DNA from: Hordeum vulgare subsp. vulgare
Taxonomy: Eukaryota > Streptophyta > Magnoliopsida > Poales > Poaceae
Assembly: GCF_904849725.1 (NCBI RefSeq)
Contig: NC_058522.1
Coordinates: 192,846,968-192,910,967 of the forward strand
Reading direction: 5' to 3'
DNA: 64,000 nt
Positions within the stretch are counted from its first letter, which is position 1, and each line of letters begins with the position of its first letter. Position numbers and translations under genes: made by a program. Below are positions 34,440-45,699 of this stretch, one piece after another. The notes below the pieces were generated by a model, which was not told the DNA's origin, searched no databases, and saw nothing but the letters and a program-made list of their open reading frames with translations.

Positions 34440-34740
34440 CACTACTGGAATTCAGAAATTTGTCGTCAGCCTTGCCTTTGCTGTCTGCTGACACATTGCA
34501 AAGAGCTTCTTTGCCGTCAGCTGGCACAAAGCAGACGACAAACACAACTCCTTAGGCAAAAGTTTTGTTTGCCGTCGGCCAGCGGATGGCAAAGGAGCCA
34601 AAGGCAGACGACAAAGGGGTGGCAGACGACAAAGGAGGTGCCACCCTAATGGCCGGAGCCCACCCCACCCCACCCACCCCTTTGTCGTCTGCCACCCAGC
34701 CTTTGTTGATGGCAAAGGGGCTCCCTCTCTAACGGTGCAC
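34440..34740 (+). repeat. CACTA left terminal inverted repeat and subterminal repeats
   Basis: The 25 bp terminal repeat (34440-34464) is followed by several direct and inverted TTTGCCGTC / GACGACAAAG copies. These subterminal motifs are the usual transposase-binding regions of CACTA elements. Confidence 0.85.
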
Positions 34741-35186
34741 AGCCCCCACCCCCTCCCCTAGCGGCTCTCGCGCCCAACCTGCCCGCTCTCTCTCTCTTTC
34801 GCCTTTCCCTCTCTCTCTCGCCTACCCACCCGCCGCCGCCGCCGTCGGAGCCGCTTCGGCCCACCACCCTGACCCGGCCGCCACAGCTGCCCTCGAGAAC
34901 CGCCAGCCCGCTCCGGCCCTCGCGGCGCCCCTGCCCCCCTGCCATCGCCCATGCCGCCCCTCCCACGCGCCCCCTGCCGTCGTCCACCGCCGCCGACGCC
35001 GCCCCCTGCCTTCGTCCACCGCCGCCCACGCCAACCCGCCGCCCACTGCCGGTGAGTTCTTCTTCGTATTCTTTTTATTAAGTTAATTACTTTAGTTAGT
35101 TTATTAGGTTAGTTTGTTATTATAGGTTAATTTAGTTAGTTTATTAGGTTAGATTATTAGGCTAATTAGGTTAGTTAGTTACGTTA

Positions 35187-35273
35187 GAAGAAAAAAAGAG
35201 GAAAAGAAGAAGGAAAAAATGAAAAAGAAAAAAGGAAAACAAGAAAATAATTAGAAGAAGGAAAAGAAGAAGG

Positions 35274-35309
<36 letters not shown>

Positions 35310-35512
35310 GGAGGAGGAGGAGGAGGAGGAGAAAGAAGAAGAAGAAGAAGAAGACGAAGAAGAAGAAAAAGAGGAGAAGGAGGAGGAAGACAAAAAAGAA
35401 GAAGAAGAGGAAGAATAAGAACAAGAAGAAGAAGAAGAAGAAGAACAGAAGAAGAAGAAGAAGAAAAAGAGGATAGACGAGAAGAAGAAAGAAGAGGAAA
35501 AAGGAACCCAGG
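35187..35512 (+). repeat. Polypurine (GAA/GGA) tract
   Basis: About 325 bases of almost pure A and G on the plus strand, mostly GAAGAA and GAGGAG runs. Reading frames across it give Ser-, Leu- or Phe-rich artefacts on the minus strand. Confidence 0.9.
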
Positions 35513-35519
35513 CACCCCG

Positions 35520-36125
35520 ACACTGACCCTCGACCCCCGACCCCTGACGCCCGACGCCGCTGACCCCCGACCCCCGACGCCACAGACCCCCGACCCCCGA
35601 CGCTACTGACCCCAACCCACGACGCCACCGACCCCCGACCCCCGACGCCACAGACCCCCGACCCACGACCCTCGACCCCCGACGCCACTGACCCTAGACC
35701 CCCGACGCCATTGAGCCCCGACCACCGACCATCGGCCCACGACCCCCGACGCCGACGCCACCAATCCCCGACACCCGACCCCGACCCCCGACGCCTGACG
35801 CCACTGATCCTTGACCCCTGACCCCCGACCCCCGACTCCCGACCCCCGACGCCACAATCCCCCAATCCCCGACGCCCGACGCGACTAACCCTCGACTCCC
35901 AACGCCACTAACCCTCGACCCCCGACCCCCGACGCCACTGACCCTCGACCCCCGACCCCCTACCCCCGAACCGCGACACCTCTTCGGCCTCTTGTTGGCC
36001 GAAAAGACACCAGACCCCCGACGCACTGACCCTCGACCCCCGACGACAATGACCCCCGACCACCGACGCCACTAATTAACCCCCGACCCCCGACACCACC
36101 GACAACCGACACCACCGACCCTCGA
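35520..36125 (+). repeat. CCCCGAC-based minisatellite
   Basis: About 600 bases built from CCCCGAC and GACGCCACTGACC units in irregular order. Only short non-matching stretches interrupt it, one near 35980-36005 containing the hairpin TCGGCCTCTTGTTGGCCGA. Confidence 0.85.
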
Positions 36126-36808
36126 CATATTTTCCGATTATGTTAATTATAAAAACATCATATTTGTGCTGATTGGGTGAATTTCAATGTGCAGTTGTTC
36201 GACGACCTCCACGTGCGTTGGATGAGCTCCACCCTTGCGTTTGTTGGTGAGCACAAATGACTTCTCCTCCTACCCCCTGAATTTGCTCTATTCCACTCTT
36301 CGTGCCGATGAAACTTGTTAGCTAAAGGTTTCTTCAATCATGAGTATGCGTGACCAGTATGCGTCTCCCGTTCGAAAGTGCGACATCTATAAATATGCAT
36401 GTCTTTGCATATTTATAACCGCCATCCTTTTGAATTGTCCAACGTCATCCATGGACAGCCCGACTATGTGTAGATTGGGTTTGTTTTCCCGTATGCTGTG
36501 CTCTGGATCCGATGCTGAATTTCGTCAGTGCCTCCCTGTTGTTCTCCGGGTACGCATCCTCTCTGCTTATTGCCTAGACATGTATCAGGAGAGCAACGGG
36601 GAGGTGCTATCGAAATTCTGCGTCGGATCTCGAGCAGAGCATGGGAAAACGAACCAAATCTACACATACTCGGGTGGGATTATGACCTGTCTTTACCTAT
36701 TAGCGTGTAGGTTGCATGGACGTAATAAAACTGACAAACTTGATTAGCACATGATATAGATGATGAATTATATATTTAATCTTGTGTGCCCATAGGTAGC
36801 TAGGCAAG

Positions 36809-39784
36809 ATGAGTGATCGTGCTTGGATGTACACTGGTCACCCTAGTTAGAAATACATGACCCATGAATGGTTAAGAAAAACTAGGGGGTTTGTGAGAGC
36901 CGCATTTTCAAATGGCCAGCAAAAAACATGGCACCCCTGTCCCAACTACGACAACTGGATAAAGGAGACAGAGTTTGAAATGGGTAAACACCTACAGAAG
37001 TGGGGTTTTATGCCTAATTATACAGTGTGGACTTTTCATGGTGAGTCTGACCAACATGCTAGAGCTGAGGTGATTCGTTGTCACACCAAGATCCAAGACA
37101 TGGTGTAAGACTTTGATGATGCTCGGGATTCAGACGATGAGATGGAAGAATCTGCAAAGGCCTTCTATGAAATGTTGGAGTCTTCAAAACGTCTTATCCA
37201 CGAGCGGACTGAGCTTTGTCAGCTAGATGCCATCGCGCATGTAATGGCTCTGAGGCTCAATTCAACCTAGGTAGAGAATGCTACGACGCGATGATGACGA
37301 TATTTGGATGCTTTCTACCCAAAGGCCATGTACTGTCTGCAAACCTGTACCAGTCAGAGAAAATCCTCCGTGTACTTAAGATGCCCTATGAGAAGATACA
37401 TGCATGTGAGAATAGATGTGCCTTATTTAGGCTTGAGTATGCGACCTTGAACTATTGCCCCATTTGCAATTCTTCCAGGTATATTGTGGTAGACAACGGT
37501 ATGGGTGAGAAGAATCAGACCAAAATCCCCATTAGTGTTCTTCGGTATCTGTCAATCGTACCAAGACTTCAACGTCTATTCATGGTCGAAGAGATAGCCA
37601 GATAGATGACATGGCACAAATTGGGCAAAAGAACTGAACTAGATGCAGATGGAAACAAGATGGTTGTCAAAATTCACATGGTTTTGCGTGGAAGCACTTC
37701 GATGCATTACATAAGGATAAATCGGAAGATCCAAGGCATCCTCGAGTTGCCATCAGCACGAATGGGTTCAATGTGTATGGTATGACGACAGCACAATACA
37801 GTTGTTGGCCTGTATTTGTCATTCCACTCAATCTCCCACCCGGAGAGATTATGAAAAGAAAGAACATTTTCCTGACGTTGATAATTCCAAGGCCCAACTA
37901 TCCGGGGAAGAATATGAATGTGTACATGCAGACGCTTAAGGATCAGTTGCAAGAACCCTGGGATAATGGGATCAAGACCAACGACGCCGCTACCAAAACA
38001 AATTTCAAAATGCATGTGTGGTACATGTACTCGACGCATGATTATCCAGCGTTTGCGCTATTCGCTGGCTGGTGTGTGCATTGAAGGTTACCTTGCACCA
38101 CATGCAAGGCAGCTCTTCAGTTCCATTGGCTGCAGGCTGGTTGCAAGTTTTCTTGCTTCGACATGCATAGACAGTTCCTAGATCCTGACCGTAAGTTCAG
38201 AAAAGACAAGAATAATTTCATCAAAAGTACAGTTGTCAAAAACACTGCACCAGCTGCGTTGACAGGCCAACAGACCCTTGATAAGTTAAATGCTCTCAAA
38301 CCTAATCGTTTGCGTCCAGGGTACTTCAAAGCGTATAATACGAAACACGCCTGGACTCACAAGTCATGCTTATGGGATTTGCCTTACTTTAAAGACCTCC
38401 TTTGCCCACACAACATCTACGTGATGCACACTGAAAAGAATATTGCGGAGGCCATTTTTGGTACATTGTTCGGCATAGAGGGGAAGTCAAAGGATAATAT
38501 TAATGCTAGAATAAACCTAGAGGCTCTATGTGATAGACCGTTACAAAACTTGCAACAACGGAAAGAGATGCAAAGCATGGAGAAGCCAATGGCATGGTTC
38601 AATCTTGATAGGCGAGCTATGAGGTTGATGTTCCCCGATGGGTATGCTGCCAATCTAAAGATGGGAGCGAGTCTTGAGAAATTGTAAATATTTGGTCTCA
38701 AGAGTCATGATTGGGACATACGGATTGAGCGGGTAACGCCGGTGATGTTGCATGGCTTTATCCCTGAGGATGAATGGCTAGTAATGGCAAAGCTGAGCTA
38801 TTTCTTCCATTCTCTTTATGCAAAAGAACTATCGCTGTCATGCTAGATGAAATGGAAGAGTTGGCGGCGGAGTTGATCTGCAAATTAGAAAAGATCTTTC
38901 CACTGGGCTTCTTTAATCCAATGCAGCATTTGATTTTGCATCTCCCGACCGAGGCAAGATTGGGGGGCCCGTTCAAAATCGATGGTGCTACTCAACTGAG
39001 AGGATGCAGAAGATGCTTTGAGCTAAATTTAAAAATAAACGTAGAATTGAAGCATCGATGGCCGAGGCATTCATTACTGAGGAGGGGGCAAACTTCGTGA
39101 CAGCACACTACGAAGCCAAAAATCATCATTTGCATAGCCCGAAGCCTCGGTACAATGATGGCGATCCTAAAAAAGGTTGACCTAACCTCAGCATATTGAA
39201 AGGGAAGCTCGCACCACCCGGTGCTTCGAAAGGGAAATCGTTGATTGTCGTAGAATGGCGGACCATTTCATTGTATATCTTCACCAACCTAACAAAAGTG
39301 TGGCCGTACATCAAGTAAGTTCTCGGTAAATTATTGTTCCGCAACTTCTAATTCCTTGGAACTACTCTTACTCCCAGATAATTGATATAGTCCATACGTC
39401 ACCGAATTCTCGGATGGAGCGATCATCGAAAAGGATTCCATCGAAGATTATGAGCTTGTCGCAAAGCATGGAGGCGGCTATCCCGGTTTTATCTCTTGGT
39501 TCAAACAAAGGGTAATTAATTACCATTAATAGGCCATTTGATTTCTTGGTCTAATTTGCTGCTAATGAATCCATTCTTTCGTATTAAACTTGTAGGCTGA
39601 TGCAGAGTCTATGGACGCCGAGTTGAGACAAGTCGCTAATGGTTTTGACTATAAGGTCCGTTCATTTGACAAATACAACATCAACGGGTATCACTTTCGT
39701 ACCTTTGGCAAAGAGCTATGTATGCCCGACCTAAAGACTACAAATTGTTCTGTCTCTGCTATCGGCGAAGGAGGCACCGAATAA
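36809..39784 (+). pseudogene. CACTA tnp2-type transposase
   Basis: ATG 36809 starts a transposon-associated N-terminal domain (MSDRAWMYTGH, then FVRAAFSNG and CPNYDNW), with a TAG at 36848-36850. The tnp2 core follows: CYDAMMTIFGCFLPKGH and YEKIHACENRCALF (37240-37600), then WKHFDALHKDKSEDPRHPRVAISTNGFNVYG, YSCWPVFVIPLNLPP and PGKNMNVYMQTL (37690-38080), then CTTCKAALQF and MHRQFL...FRKDKNNF. WDLPYFKDLLCPHN and HTEKNIAEAIFGTL come next. A DUF4218-like part follows (38774-39100) and two short 3' exons (about 39392-39510 and 39597-39784). It would cut and rejoin the element ends. Stops and at least three frameshifts inactivate it. Confidence 0.85.
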
Positions 39785-39832
39785 ATCAACCATAGCTTGT
39801 TATTGTACTAATCGGTGTTGTCTTGTTTGCAG

Positions 39833-41337
39833 ACCTACTACAGGTGTGAGGAGAGATACGAGGAGGACGCGGCAAAGGTTATCGAAACCGAATATCGCCG
39901 CCTACTTCAAAACTTTCGGCACGAGGCTCGGGTGCAGGATGTTCGAGACTACTATGCCTTGCTGCGTATTAGGAAGGACAAGGCGAAGTGTGGCGATTCT
40001 AAGATGGAGAAGGAGCATTACATGAAGGTAACTACATATTATTAAGTCCTTATAGTTAGTTTCCTTGATTTGATTCTTACGTGTTGCGCTCAAATTTCTC
40101 TTTATTAACTTAGGTGCCCCCAAGATGGTGTTTGGATAAGATGGATTGTTGGGAGGCCTTGGTGGATCAGTGGTGCTCCGAAATGTGGGAGGCCAGCCAC
40201 AACAACGCCAAGGAGAGGCGTGGCAAAATGGTTGGTGTGCCACACCATGAAGGGAGCATCAACTTAATCCAATTTGGCGAGAACTGGGTATGTGGTTTGC
40301 TTCATGCCTCATGCAATTCATTCTTAATGTTATCTTGAGCCCTTTAATAATACAATTTTCCTCTCTCTCTCTTTTAGGCGCGTCACAATAAGACGGAGGT
40401 GCCAGAGATGTCCGACCTATATGTGATGGCCTATACTGCCTTGTACAAGAAGGTCAAGGAATTCTCTGAGTCTGACCTTGAGCATCCAGAAAACTTCACC
40501 AACATCTCCTCCCACCACAAGCTCGTGAAGTACAAAGATCACGGGAAGGCGAGGAAAGGGGAGGACTTTAAGCCGAGCGAGGGGCCTATTGATCAAGAGC
40601 TGGTGATGATAGCTGGCAACTGGAGGCCCCATGGGTCGATCGCAATTGGAGACGGCCTTATACGTTGTCCTAGCACTCTCCGGCCGATAAAGGCATGCCA
40701 AACAAGCTCTTGTCCTGAGATAACACCTCGTCCACGGCCAGTCGAGCTCGCCATCGAGGTTAGTTTAATGGACTCAAGTATCTTTCCGCATTATGTTGTG
40801 CATGGGAACCAATATGATTACAATGCTAACAATGAGTTGTGTTGCAGGCAGCTATTTTGAAAGAGTGAGAGGCAATGCAGACGCTTTTGGTGGAGAAGGA
40901 TAAGGAGATGAAGGAGCTGGAGGAGAGGACGGCTGCATTGGTGGAGGCGCAGAGGGTACCGAATGATGCGTCTAACAGGGCCATTTACGAGCTCTTCGTG
41001 GTAAGTTTGTTCTTCATATTATTTCAAAACTTGCATTTTAATGTCCTTTTCATTAATAACTAAAAAGTTTGACTTGTCGAAACCAAATGTATAGTCTATG
41101 TGCGAGAAGGCCGGCCACGTCCCTCCGGCAATGCGAGTCATTAACGTATCGGGGACGGTGAGTTTCATTTCAATGAAGTGATCTCAAGAGTGTAATCATG
41201 CTAACAACACATTGCAAATGATGTTTGGTGCAGAATATCTCCCAAAACGCATCATACGACCCTTCTACAGTGGAACCTTCTCCAGGGCAGCCTTCTCCAG
41301 GTGAAACAAGCCAGAGCCACCGTGCTTCACCGCCGTG
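39833..41337 (+). pseudogene. CACTA second gene (plant En/Spm transposase-24 type), multi-exon
   Basis: Exons with good GT/AG borders are visible at 39833-40027, 40114-40287, 40378-40758, 40848-41000, about 41095-41157 and 41234-41337. The third carries the family signature ARHNKTEVPEMSDLYVMAYT, then HPENFTNISSHHKL and WRPHGSIAIGDGLIR. The fourth is a charged coiled-coil (KEMKELEERTAALVEAQR) with a TGA early in it, one step from CGA. By family it assists transposition by binding subterminal repeats. The first exon boundary is uncertain. Confidence 0.8.
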
Positions 41338-41389
41338 ATGTCGATAATGGTATGTTATTTCTAGTGTTTTGCTGAACAACCGCATAATG

Positions 41390-43320
41390 GTCCAATATGG
41401 CTTAATAAGCATAGTTAGCTCCAAAATGACATATTTAACACAAGTTAGCTCCAAAACGACATATAGTTAGCTTGGCTTCCACCTAAATGACATAATTAAC
41501 TTAGTTAGCTCCAAAATGACCTATTTAATAAAAAATGACATAGTTAGCTAAGTTCTCTCCTAAATGACATAATAAGTCTTACGTAGCTCCAAGATGACAT
41601 ATTCCCCCTAACTTAGGTATTAAATGGCCTATAATTAGCTTAGCTAGACCCAAAATAGCTTAATAAGCATAGTTTTCTCCGAAATGACCTATTTTACCCA
41701 AGTTAGCTCCAAAATGACCTATAGTTAGCTAGGCTTCCACCTAAATAACATAATTAGCTTAGTTAGCTCCAAAATGATCTATTTAATAGAAAATGACCTA
41801 TACTTAGCTAATTATCCTTGAAATGACATAATTAGCTTCAAAAAGGCATACTTAGCTAATTTAGCTCGAAGAAGAGGACAAGAGGAGAAGAAAGACGAAA
41901 AATGAAAAGAAGGAAGAAGAAGGACAAGGAGGAGAAGAAGGAGAAGGAGCCCTCCTTCTTCCCCTTCTTCTTCTCCTTCTTCTTCTTTTTCTTTCTCCTT
42001 CTTCTTCTCTTCTTGCTTCTTCTCTTTCTTCTTCTATGTAGCTTATTTTCCTCAACAAAGACATACTTAGCTAATTATCCTCCAAAATGACATAATTAGC
42101 TTAGTTAGCTCCAAAATGGTCAATTTAATAAAAAATGACCTATACTTAGCTAATTATGCTCCAAAATGACATAATTATCTCCAAAAAGACATAATTAGCT
42201 AATTTATCTCCAAGAAGAGGACACGAGAAGAAGAAAGAGGAAAAATGAAAAGAAGGAAGAACAAGAAGAAGAGAAGAAGAAGTAGAAGGAGAAGGAGGAG
42301 AAGAAGGAGAAGGAGAAGGAGGAGAAGAAGGAAAAGGAGCCCTCCTTCTTCTCCTTCTTTTTCTCCTTCTTCTTCTCCCCTCCTTCTTATCCCTCTTCTT
42401 CTCCTTCTTCTTCTCTTCTTCTTTTCTTCTTCTTCTTCTCCTCCTCCTCCTTCTCCTTCTCCTCCTCCTCCTTCTTCTTCTTCTTCTTCTTTTTCTTCTC
42501 CTTCTTCTCTTCTTGCTTCTTCTCTTTCTTCTTCTACATAGCTTATTTTCCCCAACAAAGACATACTTAGATAATTATCCTCCAAAATGACATAATTAGC
42601 TTAGTTAGCTCCAAAATGGTCTATTAATAAAAAAGACCTATACTTAGCTAATTATGCTCCAAAATGACATAATTAGCTAATTTAGCTCGAAGAAGAGGAC
42701 AAGAGGAGAATAAAGAGGAAAAATGACAAGAAGGAAGAAGAAGAAGAAGAGAAGAAGGAGAAGGAGAAGGAGGAGAATAAGGAGAAGGAGCCCTCCTTCT
42801 TATCCTTCTTCTTCTTCTCCTTCTTCTTCTTTTCTTCTTTTCTTCTTCTTCTCCTCCTCCTTCTCCTTCTCTTTCTCCTTCTCCTCCTCCTCGTCCTCCT
42901 CCTTCTTCTTTTTCTTCTCCTTCTTCTTCTCTTCTTGCTTCTGCTCTTCCTTCTTCTATGTAGCTTATTTTCCCCAACAAAGACATACATAGCTAATTAT
43001 CCTCCAAAATGACATAATTAGCTTAGTTAGGAAAAGTCATCATAAGAACCTTTGTTAGCCCATTAAAATGACTAATTTAGCTCCAAAATGACATAATAAT
43101 CTCAAAATGGAATAAGAACCTTGGTTAGCTCATGAATATTGTATAATTAGCTTGTTTTCCTCGAAAATGACATAATTAGCCCATTTAGCTCCAAAAAGAC
43201 ATACTTAGCTAATTTAGCTCCAAGAAGAGGATAAGAGGACAAACGAAAAGAAGGAAGAAGAAGAAGAAGAGAAGGAGAAGGAGTAGAAGAAGAACCAGGA
43301 GTCTTTTTGGAGCTAAATGG
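41390..43320 (+). repeat. CACTA 3' repeat region: TTAGCTCCAAAATGAC units and GAA/TTC hairpin blocks
   Basis: A roughly 28-30 bp unit (AATTAGCTTAGTTAGCTCCAAAATGAC) repeats dozens of times. Three larger blocks (about 41870-42050, 42215-42545, 42690-42965) each consist of a GAAGAA-rich arm followed by a CTTCTT-rich arm, closed by TAGCTTATTTTCC.CAACAAAGAC. The arms can pair into long hairpins. A fourth block near 43225-43300 has only the purine arm. No real gene lies here. Confidence 0.85.
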
Positions 43321-43703
43321 ATATGAAACTTACTTATTTCTTCTCCTCTTCATCTAGTCTTATTCTTCTAACTTACTTATTTCCCATTTTGCATATTACA
43401 TTCACTTGACGGAAGCTTGGATTATATTGATGGAGTGCTTCAATATGGTTTCTTCTAAAATGTCTTCATGGAAGCTTGGATTGAAACTATTGTAGTAAAT
43501 GGATATGAAACTTTGTATGTATGGATGAAACTAGTGTAATATATGGTTTGGTACGGATGAAACTTGCATAATATGTATGTATTATGGATGAAACTTATTT
43601 TAATATGGTTATGAGTATGGGGTAGTTTGTGTGAAATATATTATGTATTATGGATTATGGATGAAACTGTCAAATATATATTATGTATTATGGATGAAAC
43701 TGT

Positions 43704-43704
<1 letters not shown>

Positions 43705-43736
<32 letters not shown>
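43705..43736. repeat. (AT)n microsatellite
   Basis: A run of about 16 AT dinucleotides, preceded by three short ATGTATTATGGATGAAAC repeats. Confidence 0.9.
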
Positions 43737-43738
<2 letters not shown>

Positions 43739-43794
43739 CTGATTTGTGTGAAAATTTCTGGATATTATTAAAAATAAAATAAACAGTGGCAGTT

Positions 43795-44297
43795 TGGACT
43801 CTTTGCCGTCTGCCCACTGACGGCAAAGGGGTTATAGTAGACGACAAAGGGACTAAACTGGGTTGTCGAAGCAAACTCAGTGCATCCTTTGCCGTGTGCC
43901 CACAAGTATGGCAGACGGCAAAGGGTCCAAGGGCGGACGACAAAGGGGAAAATTAGAGGGGCTTTGGTGGCACGTTTGCCGTTAGCCCACAATGATGGAA
44001 GACGGCAACGGGTCCATGGCGGACGACAAAGGATCTGTGGGCCCAGCAGGCTGCCCTTAGCACTTGACGCAGGTGCCCGTAGATGTGTCGTCCCATATTC
44101 TTTGTCGTCTGCCCCCTCACGGCAAAGATCCATTGTCGTTCGCTGTCCCAATGCAGATGGCAAAGAGGCCCTTCACCGGATTTTTGTTTGCCGTCCAGTT
44201 TGCCGTCTGCTGACGGACGGCAAAGGCCTTTGCCGTCCTGGGTGTCCCCCTTTGCCGTCCGCCATGGCAAATGACAAATTTCTGAATTTCAGTGGTG
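43795..44297 (-). repeat. CACTA right subterminal and terminal inverted repeats
   Basis: At least ten TTTGCCGTCTG / GACGGCAAAG copies in both orientations, ending in the terminal repeat at 44273-44297. The last bases read TGGTG instead of the canonical TAGTG. Confidence 0.85.
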
Positions 44298-44300
44298 ATT

Positions 44301-45694
44301 GTAGTGAAGAGCCACCAGAGGGGAGCCACCTGTGAGCCACATGCCAACAGGGCGCCCCCTAAGTCGCGCCTTGATGGCTTGTGGGGACCACGTGGCTCCG
44401 TTGGCGTGATTCCCACGCTAAAAAATCCTATATATACACAAAACCCTAGAAATAAAAAGAAAATTTCCGCTCCACCACTGCAACTCTCTATATAGACGAA
44501 AAAACCATCTAGAGCCTTTCCAGTACCCTGCAGGAGAGGGGAAATTATCTCTGGTGGCTATCTTCATCATCCTGGTGGAGGCCATGATGAGGAGGGAGTA
44601 GTTCACCCTCGGGGCTGAGGGTATGTACCAGTACCTATGTGTTTAATCTATCTCTCTCTCTTGTGTTCTTGAGCTGGCATGATCTTTATGTATCACTCGC
44701 CTTGTTAATCTAGTTGGATCATGCGATGTTATTCCCTTGCTACCTTGTGGTGATGAATTGAATTTTTCCCTTTAAGACCTCGATATGTTGGATTGAATAT
44801 TTCATTTTGAGAACACTTGATGTATGTCTTGCATGCGGATACGCGTAGTGACATTGGGGGTATTCAAGTGATTCACTTGATATTGTATTGCATCAAATTG
44901 CGGATTCTGGTCACCTTGGGGATCTATGCATAGGGATTGATTGCACGTTTTCATACTATTCTTCAATATAAATTTGGGATGCTCCTTGAAGTTCTTTGTG
45001 TTGGATTGAATATGATAGATCTGAAATTGTTTGATGTATGTTGCATAATTTACCCACGAATACTTGAGGTGACTTTGGAGTATCGAGGTGACATTAGGGT
45101 TGATTGATATGTATCATGGGTGTTATTCTATTAAAATCTCTTGGGCTGTTTGTGACACTTAGAGGAATATCTAAAAAGATTTATTAGAAAGAATAATGTT
45201 GAGGTGGTTCTACTACCTACACCAATTTTATCTTATTGTTCTCCGCTAGATAAGAACTTTGGAGTGATTCTTTGTTGCACGTTTAGAGATGATCATATGA
45301 TTCTACTATGTTAGGATTGTTTAGATATTGCACTGGTGAAAGTATGAACCCTCGGCCTTATTACCAAGCATTTATACAAAGTTTTGCTTGCTCTTTTTAT
45401 ATTTTCAGACTACAAAAACCTATATCTACTATCGATACTACACTTGTATCACCATCTTTTCACCGAACTAGTGCACCTATATAATTTCCCATTCCGTTGG
45501 GTATGTTGGGAACCGAAGATATTTTTTGTATTTGATTGCGGGGTTCTCTGAGAGAGACCATCTTCATCCTACACCTCCCATGGATTTATAAACCTTATGT
45601 CATCCACTTGAGGGGAAATTGCCACTGTCCTACAAAACTCTATGTTTGGAGCCCCAACATAATCTACAAGAATAAAGTTGTGTAGTAGACACCG
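44301..45694 (+). repeat. 3' LTR, right piece
   Basis: It continues the LTR cut at 34439 after the ATT duplication and aligns with 28815-30234. It contains a TATA box (44428-44437). It ends ...TAGACACCG, then GGGCT of the target duplication. Confidence 0.88.
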
Positions 45695-45699
45695 GGGCT

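Larger units (their letters stand above)
34440..44297 (+). mobile_element. CACTA (En/Spm-type) transposon, 9858 bp
   Basis: The left end is CACTACTGGAATTCAG and the right end, read inward, is CACCACTGAAATTCAG. The two 25 bp ends match at 23 positions. A 3 bp target duplication ATT flanks the element (34437-34439 and 44298-44300), and the joined flanks reproduce the intact LTR at 28810-28830. Subterminal TTTGCCGTCTG repeats lie at both ends. The element carries a tnp2-type transposase and a second multi-exon transposon gene, then a long repeat-rich 3' region. The family looks Caspar- or Jorge-like from memory, which should be checked. Confidence 0.92.
28593..45694 (+). mobile_element. Non-autonomous Athila-like LTR element with CACTA in its 3' LTR
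   Basis: The 5' LTR (28593-30234) and the split 3' LTR (34210-34439 plus 44301-45694) are clearly related and nearly equal in length (1642 and 1624 bp). The element is flanked by GGGCT (28588-28592 and 45695-45699). The internal region of about 4 kb has no gag or pol, only a short conserved frame and a non-coding 3' part shared with the element at 1-2373. This makes it a non-autonomous partner, probably served by an Athila-like element. The last bases of the 3' LTR read ACCG instead of ATCA. Confidence 0.9.

Noticed and set aside
35171..35865. Long minus-strand frames rich in Ser, Leu, Phe or Gly.
   Set aside because: They are translations of the purine tract and CCCCGAC minisatellite, with no protein-like composition.
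41861..42990. Frames rich in Glu/Arg/Lys or Ser/Pro/Leu on both strands.
   Set aside because: Products of GAA/CTT repeats. All frames are open because stop codons are rare in the repeat.
44302..44306. TAGTG as the right end of the CACTA transposon.
   Set aside because: The terminal repeats align only if the element ends at 44297, and the ATT target duplication and restored LTR support that end.
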